From Thermoanaerobaculia bacterium (GTDB lineage Bacteria > Acidobacteriota > Thermoanaerobaculia > Multivoradales > JAHEKO01): DNA of 64,000 bases. Location: positions 1 to 64,000 of the forward strand of contig CAMYOG010000041.1 in the NCBI GenBank assembly GCA_947259925.1, in the 5' to 3' direction. The translations under genes and the position numbers were made by a program. How positions within the stretch are numbered: position 1 is the first letter of the stretch; the number at the start of each line of letters is the position of its first letter. The notes below the pieces were generated by a model, which had not been told where the DNA came from, did no database searches, and was given only the letters and a program-made list of their open reading frames with translations. Positions 60,170 to 64,000 of this stretch are shown here, one piece after another.

Positions 60170-61150
60170 ATGCAGAGGTCCGATATCTTCCAGCTAGCGC
60201 TGGTATTCCCGCTCCTGGCGATGGTCTGCTGGGGAACATACGGTCCGATCCTCGGCCAGGCGAACGTGCTGCTCGGCGGCTCGACGGCGGTCGCCCTGGC
60301 CCTGATCGGCCTGGGCTACTTCCTGCTCGGCGTCCTCGCTGGCGCGATTCTCCTCAAGTCGGGCCTGGTCCCGGACAAGGGCGAATGGACGCGCGACGGC
60401 TTCGGCAAGGGCTTCAACGCCGGGCTCCTGGGAGCCGGCGGCAATCTAGCCCTGATCGTCGCCCTCAGCCTCTACCACCGTCCCGAGGTGGTCATGCCGT
60501 TGCTCTTCGGCGGCGTCCAGCTCGGCAACACGGTGTTCACCTGCCTCCATCTGAAGAGCCCGCCCAAGCGCGGCTTCGCCGTCGGGGTCTTGCTGCTGAT
60601 CATCGGTGTGGTGACCGCGCTCTGGTACCGGCCGGCAGCGCACCAGACCGGCGAGCCGATGAACTGGTGGTTCCTGCCGGCGGTGGCGCTGGTCTGGGTC
60701 TTCTGGGGCAAGTACGGCGTCCAGGTCCATACCGCGATCGACGGCTTCAAGAAGAGCGGCATGAGAGCGATGATCGCGCTTAGCACGGCGTATGTGGTGG
60801 TCGCTCTGCTGGCGGTGGCGTTCGTGGGCCTCGGCTTCGATCCGAACGCCACCTACAGCGGCGCCGGCTTCTCCCGCGGTCTCGTCGCCGGACTGATCAC
60901 CACCCTCGGCGCCTGGGGGATCGTCTTCGGCAACCGGTACGTCAAGGGCGGCCCTTCGATCGTGATGCCGCTCGTCTTCGCCGGCGCACCCGTGGTGAAC
61001 AGCTTCTATGTGATGGAGGTGAGCGGCACTCCATGGTCGTCGGTCGATGTCCGGTTCTGGATCGGCATCGCGGTGATCATCGTCGGCGGCTACCTGGTGC
61101 TCACCAACAAGCCCGAGCCACGGCCCGCCGCGCCGGCGGTCCCCGCCTAG
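60170..61150 (+). CDS. DMT-superfamily transporter-like membrane protein
   Basis: Membrane protein of 326 aa with about ten helices. The opening LALVFPLLAMVCWGTYGPIL and the later FNAGLLGAGGNLALIVALSL are typical of DMT-type (EamA, GRP-like) carriers, with two similar halves of about five helices (the second from GLVAGLITTLGAWGIVFGNR). Long loops and VWVFWGKYGVQVHTAIDGFK in the middle are unusual for ordinary EamA proteins. ATG at 60170 is chosen; the frame is open upstream but rich in Arg. Substrate unknown. Confidence 0.7.
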   Translation: MQRSDIFQLALVFPLLAMVCWGTYGPILGQANVLLGGSTAVALALIGLGYFLLGVLAGAILLKSGLVPDKGEWTRDGFGKGFNAGLLGAGGNLALIVALSLYHRPEVVMPLLFGGVQLGNTVFTCLHLKSPPKRGFAVGVLLLIIGVVTALWYRPAAHQTGEPMNWWFLPAVALVWVFWGKYGVQVHTAIDGFKKSGMRAMIALSTAYVVVALLAVAFVGLGFDPNATYSGAGFSRGLVAGLITTLGAWGIVFGNRYVKGGPSIVMPLVFAGAPVVNSFYVMEVSGTPWSSVDVRFWIGIAVIIVGGYLVLTNKPEPRPAAPAVPA

Positions 61151-61157
61151 ATCCGGC

Positions 61158-61775
61158 TCAGCCGGAGCGCTCGAGGTGCCGGTGGTAGAAGCGCCGGGCC
61201 TTGGCCCGGTTGCCGCAGTCGGACATGTCGCACCAGCGCCGGCTCCGATTCCGGCTGGTGTCGATGAACATCCAGGAGCAGGTGTCGCCCGCGCACTCCT
61301 TGACCCGGGCGAGTCGCTCGGAGCGGAGGAGGTCGGCCGCCGAGAGGGCGATCGGCCACAGGAGCTCCTCTGCCCGCGCCGGAGCCTCGGAGAAAGCCCA
61401 GCCGAAGGCTCCGGCGTCGCGAGTCAGCTCGAGCCGCGGAAGTGCCCCGGCGAGCTGTCGATCGAGGACGGTCAGATCGCTCGCCGCGGGCTCGGCGCCC
61501 GCCGCCAGAGCCGAGAAGATGCGGTAGAGCGCCTCCCGTAGCGTCCGCCCTGCCGTCAGAAAGCCCTCGATCTTTTGCGGACCGCCGGTCGCTCGGCGTA
61601 CGGCGGCAGCCTGGCGGGCCTCGACGACGCCCCGATCGACCGCCCACTCGAGGAAGACGTCGAGGCTCTCCAGGCGGTCCGGTGGACTGTTGCGCTCGGT
61701 CCCCTCGGTGTTGACGAAGTCGAGGCAGAGCTCGAGCGGCGTCACTCCGAGGCCGGCGGTGTGATCTTTTTGCAT
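61158..61775 (-). CDS. CGNR zinc-finger (ABATE domain) regulator
   Basis: DNA-binding regulator of about 205 aa. The N-terminal ABATE domain starts VTPLELCLDFVNTEGTERNS and continues through SLDVFLEWAVDRGVVEARQ. The C-terminal zinc finger has CAGDTC near 163, SWMFIDTSRNRSRRWCDMSD and CGNRAKARRF, the CGNR signature with four Cys. It is divergent from the EamA transporter at 61878, across a 100-bp AT-rich region that must contain both promoters, so it probably controls that transporter and itself (inference). ATG at 61775 is preferred over GTG at 61781. Confidence 0.87.
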   Translation of the reverse strand: MQKDHTAGLGVTPLELCLDFVNTEGTERNSPPDRLESLDVFLEWAVDRGVVEARQAAAVRRATGGPQKIEGFLTAGRTLREALYRIFSALAAGAEPAASDLTVLDRQLAGALPRLELTRDAGAFGWAFSEAPARAEELLWPIALSAADLLRSERLARVKECAGDTCSWMFIDTSRNRSRRWCDMSDCGNRAKARRFYHRHLERSG

Positions 61776-61791
61776 AACCACTAAAGATCTC

Positions 61792-61820
61792 TTGACAGGT
61801 TAGTTTTTGAGGTGTACGCT
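61792..61820 (+). promoter_or_regulatory. Strong sigma70-like promoter of the EamA transporter
   Basis: A perfect -35 TTGACA (61792-61797) and a -10-like TACGCT (61815-61820) are 17 bp apart, 58 bp before the EamA start at 61878. The surrounding region is clearly AT-richer than the rest of the window. It overlaps the likely leader of the divergent CGNR regulator, so binding there could repress both genes. Confidence 0.6.
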
Positions 61821-61877
61821 CAAACCGTCTAAACAACTATAGAAGGTTATAAGACAGAAGACAAGGGAGGTACCCAG

Positions 61878-62861
61878 ATGACGTCTCGCCGAGATCCAGC
61901 CGGAATCGCCGCCCTCTTGCTCGCTTCCGCCATTTGGGGGGCAACGTTCGTCCTCGCCAAGATCGCCCTCGTCGAGCTCGGGGTCGCTCACCTGCTGCTC
62001 TACCGGTTCGTCTTCGCGGTCCTCCCGTTCCTGCCGATCCTGCTGCTCGGCCGAGTGCGACCGAAGGGTCGGGACCTCTGGCTGCTGGCGCTCACCGGGT
62101 TCCTGATGGTGCCGGTGACGTTCTTGCTCCAGGTCGGGGGCCTGCTGTTCACCAGCGCCACCAGCGCGGCGCTACTGATCGGAACCGGCGCGCCGCTGCT
62201 GGCGGTCGCCGCGGTCCTGTTCGAGGGCGAGCGGCTCGGCCGGCGCGGCTGGATCGCGGTAGGGATCTCGACCCTGGGCGTCGCCCTGCTGGTCGGTACA
62301 CCCGGCGAGGGCGACGACTGGCGCGGCAACCTCCTGGTCTTCCTGTCGATGGTCGCCGCTACCGTCTGGGTGATCCTCAGCAAGCGGCTGATAGGGCGCT
62401 ATCCGGCGCTCCATGCGACCGCCTGGATCCTGACCGCCGGCACCCTGATGCTGATCCCGATCTCGCTCGCCATCTCCGGGCCGCCGCCGGTGGCGCTGTC
62501 GGCCGGGGTCTGGGGCTCGCTCCTGGCGCTCGGTCTCGGTTGCACGACGCTCACCTACGTGCTCTGGAACTGGGGCGTTGCGCGGGTCGGGGCCGGGCCC
62601 GCCGGGGTTTACCTGAATCTGCAGCCGATTACTGGCGCTCTCCTCGGGGTGATGGTGATGGGCGATCCGATCGGCGCCGGAGTCGTGGCGGGGGGCGGCT
62701 TCGTCCTCGCCGCCTCGTGGATGATCTCGAAGCGGCCGCGGGGCTCTCGAGGCGCGTCTCCCGAGGACCCAAGGCCCTCTGTCAGGTGGTGGCTCGACGG
62801 CCGGCCGTCGTTACAGGCCGAGATCGCGCTCAAGTGGCTGCTGGGCGACAAGACCACCTGA
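61878..62861 (+). CDS. EamA family transporter (DMT superfamily)
   Basis: Inner-membrane exporter or carrier of 327 aa with ten transmembrane helices in two EamA repeats. The first begins AALLLASAIWGATFVLAKIA (WG-x-x-F motif) and the second near LVFLSMVAATVWVILSKRLI. The last helix is followed by a basic tail (SKRPRGSRGAS) and an unusual C-terminal extension of about 35 residues. GGGAGG lies 8 bases before the ATG. It is divergent from the CGNR-type regulator gene, the usual way a drug or metabolite exporter is controlled. Substrate unknown. Confidence 0.9.
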   Translation: MTSRRDPAGIAALLLASAIWGATFVLAKIALVELGVAHLLLYRFVFAVLPFLPILLLGRVRPKGRDLWLLALTGFLMVPVTFLLQVGGLLFTSATSAALLIGTGAPLLAVAAVLFEGERLGRRGWIAVGISTLGVALLVGTPGEGDDWRGNLLVFLSMVAATVWVILSKRLIGRYPALHATAWILTAGTLMLIPISLAISGPPPVALSAGVWGSLLALGLGCTTLTYVLWNWGVARVGAGPAGVYLNLQPITGALLGVMVMGDPIGAGVVAGGGFVLAASWMISKRPRGSRGASPEDPRPSVRWWLDGRPSLQAEIALKWLLGDKTT

Positions 62862-62882
62862 TCCGGTTCGTATACTGGAGGC

Positions 62883-64000
62883 ATGAGCCGAGCGTCCACG
62901 GTAGCTGTTGTCGTCATCGTCCTTCTCATCCTGCCGACGAGTCTCGCCCTGGCCGCCGACTGGCCGCAGTTTCGCGGACCGGACCGCGACGGTCGGTCGG
63001 CCGAGACCGGACTGATCGACGGCTGGGGCGAGGGTGGGCCGACGGAGCTCTGGCGGGTGCCCCTCGGCGCCGGGTACTCGGGGATGTCGATCGTCGGCGA
63101 CCGGCTCTTCACGATGGACTCGGACGGCGAGAGCGAGTACCTGGTGGCGCTCGACGCCGGATCGGGTGCCGAGATCTGGCGTACCAGGATCGGCGGACTG
63201 TTCACCAACGACTTCGGCGACGGTCCCCGGGCCACACCCACCTTCCATGAAGGCGCTCTCTATTCCGTCGGCTCCCTGGGTGATCTGACCGTGGTGAGCG
63301 CCGCCGACGGCTCGGTGGTCTGGAGCCGCGACCTGCAGGAAGACTTCGACAGCGAGCTACCGAACTGGGCCTTCACCAGCTCGCCGCTGATCCTCGGTGA
63401 TGCCGTGATCCTCGAGATCGGCGGCTCGAGTAACCGGACCATCGGCGCGTTCGATCGGGCGAACGGCGAGCTGCTCTGGACCGGGGGCGAGGGTGAGATC
63501 GCCTACTCGTCGCCGGTGGTGGTGCCGTTCAACGGTGTCACCCAGATCGTCGGCCTGACCAAGAACGGCCTGACCGCGTTGTCGACCGAGGGCGAGACGC
63601 TCTGGACCAGCGAGTTCGTGCCCGATCTCGGCATCAAGCCGGCGTCGCCGGTCTTCGTCGCCCCCGATCTCATCTTCGTCTCGGCCTCCTACGAGGCCGG
63701 AGCCAAGGTGGTGCGGATGGTCGCCGATGGTGATTCGGTCGGCGTCGAAGAGGTCTGGGCGCACGGGCTGATGCGCAACCACTTCAACGGATCGGTAGAG
63801 GTGGATGGGCATCTGTGCGGCTTCGACAAGGCGTTTCTCAAGTGCATCGATGCGGCCACCGGGGAGCAGACCTGGATCAAGCGGGGCCTGGGCAAGGGCT
63901 CGTTGATCCGCGCCGATGGCAAGCTGATCGTCTTGAGCGAGCGCGGCAAGCTGGTGCTGTTGGCAGCCGACGCCGAGCGGCTGGTCGAGCTCGCCTCCCA
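62883..64000 (+). CDS. Exported PQQ-binding-like beta-propeller protein, 3' end missing
   Basis: Open at the right edge; 372 codons are visible from ATG 62883, 21 bp after the EamA gene. A signal peptide (STVAVVVIVLLILPTSLALA) is followed by DWPQFRGPDRDGRSAETGLI, the family's opening. Propeller repeats include ALDAGSGAEIWRTRIGGLFT, VSAADGSVVWSRDLQEDF, FDRANGELLWTGGEGEIAYS and CIDAATGEQTWIKRGLGKGS. It resembles the protein at 58683-59972 and is probably periplasmic. No catalytic residues are seen in the visible part. The rest lies beyond the window. Confidence 0.88.
   Translation, partial: MSRASTVAVVVIVLLILPTSLALAADWPQFRGPDRDGRSAETGLIDGWGEGGPTELWRVPLGAGYSGMSIVGDRLFTMDSDGESEYLVALDAGSGAEIWRTRIGGLFTNDFGDGPRATPTFHEGALYSVGSLGDLTVVSAADGSVVWSRDLQEDFDSELPNWAFTSSPLILGDAVILEIGGSSNRTIGAFDRANGELLWTGGEGEIAYSSPVVVPFNGVTQIVGLTKNGLTALSTEGETLWTSEFVPDLGIKPASPVFVAPDLIFVSASYEAGAKVVRMVADGDSVGVEEVWAHGLMRNHFNGSVEVDGHLCGFDKAFLKCIDAATGEQTWIKRGLGKGSLIRADGKLIVLSERGKLVLLAADAERLVELAS

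Noticed and set aside
61934-63250. 438-codon plus-strand ORF crossing the EamA gene and the next gene
   Set aside because: It spans two genuine genes in a different frame and has only low-complexity Arg/Gly-rich sequence.
1-64000. CRISPR arrays, insertion sequences, phage genes
   Set aside because: No regular spaced repeats, transposase DDE or integrase motifs were found on reading either strand.

Overview
The window is GC-rich and gene-dense. Its style fits an Acidobacteriota-type bacterium, probably near Thermoanaerobaculia. Supporting signs are three large Ser/Thr kinases with beta-propeller or FlgO-like/TPR output regions, an 'Acidobacterial' VWFA-related protein, three PQQ-type beta-propeller proteins, PilZ proteins, Spondin_N and FN3 secreted proteins, and a two-component system. 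This placement is inferred from gene content only. There is no rRNA, replication origin, CRISPR array, integrase or transposase in view.

Layout. (1) 1-9757: a left block on the + strand. It holds a glycyl-radical-enzyme activase (open at the left edge), a SulP transporter, a BASS-type symporter, a secreted rhodanese, a CoA-disulfide/persulfide reductase with a C-terminal rhodanese, a DUF4136 protein, glutamate dehydrogenase, a DUF2092 protein and a DUF6515-like surface protein. The first five suggest inorganic anion and sulfane-sulfur handling. A rhodanese fragment at about 9828-9989 and a 19-bp repeat suggest past rearrangement. (2) 10007-12751: kinase with a beta-propeller. (3) 12824-16911: a tight minus-strand operon of a KamA-family 2,3-aminomutase, two subunits of a PcaIJ-like 3-oxoacid CoA-transferase and a class III aminotransferase. 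Together they could turn an alpha-amino acid into a beta-amino acid, then a 3-oxoacid, then its CoA ester. The B subunit lacks the usual catalytic SENG segment and the KamA lacks the lysine-binding aspartates. This is the most interesting system in the window. (4) 17051-30098: secreted and hypothetical proteins, two FlgO/TPR kinases, an NfeD-like protein, an esterase-like lipoprotein, an outer-membrane barrel, an FN3 protein and a CPBP protease. (5) 30180-37073: a surface-glycan island with a GT39-like membrane protein, a GT2 fusion, two methyltransferases and GDP-L-fucose synthase, flanked by a beta-helix gene fragment and by the 3' part of a tRNA-Ser gene. (6) 37246-50403: mixed housekeeping and accessory genes, including hydrolases, an NmrA-like protein, isochorismatase-like, MDR oxidoreductase, PilZ and PanE-like proteins. 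(7) 50492-52627: a tandem pair of phosphoribosyltransferases and a TusA-like/DsrE fusion. (8) 53135-58606: envelope proteins and an OmpR/HK pair followed by a Spondin_N protein. (9) 58683-64000: PQQ-like proteins, two DMT transporters and a CGNR regulator divergent from one of them, running off the right edge.

The window carries many broken genes: remnants of a rhodanese, a membrane hydrolase, a beta-helix protein, tRNA-Ser, DUF1772, a histidine kinase and a uracil permease. This points to frequent small deletions and rearrangements. Starts are often GTG or TTG, so several are judgement calls.
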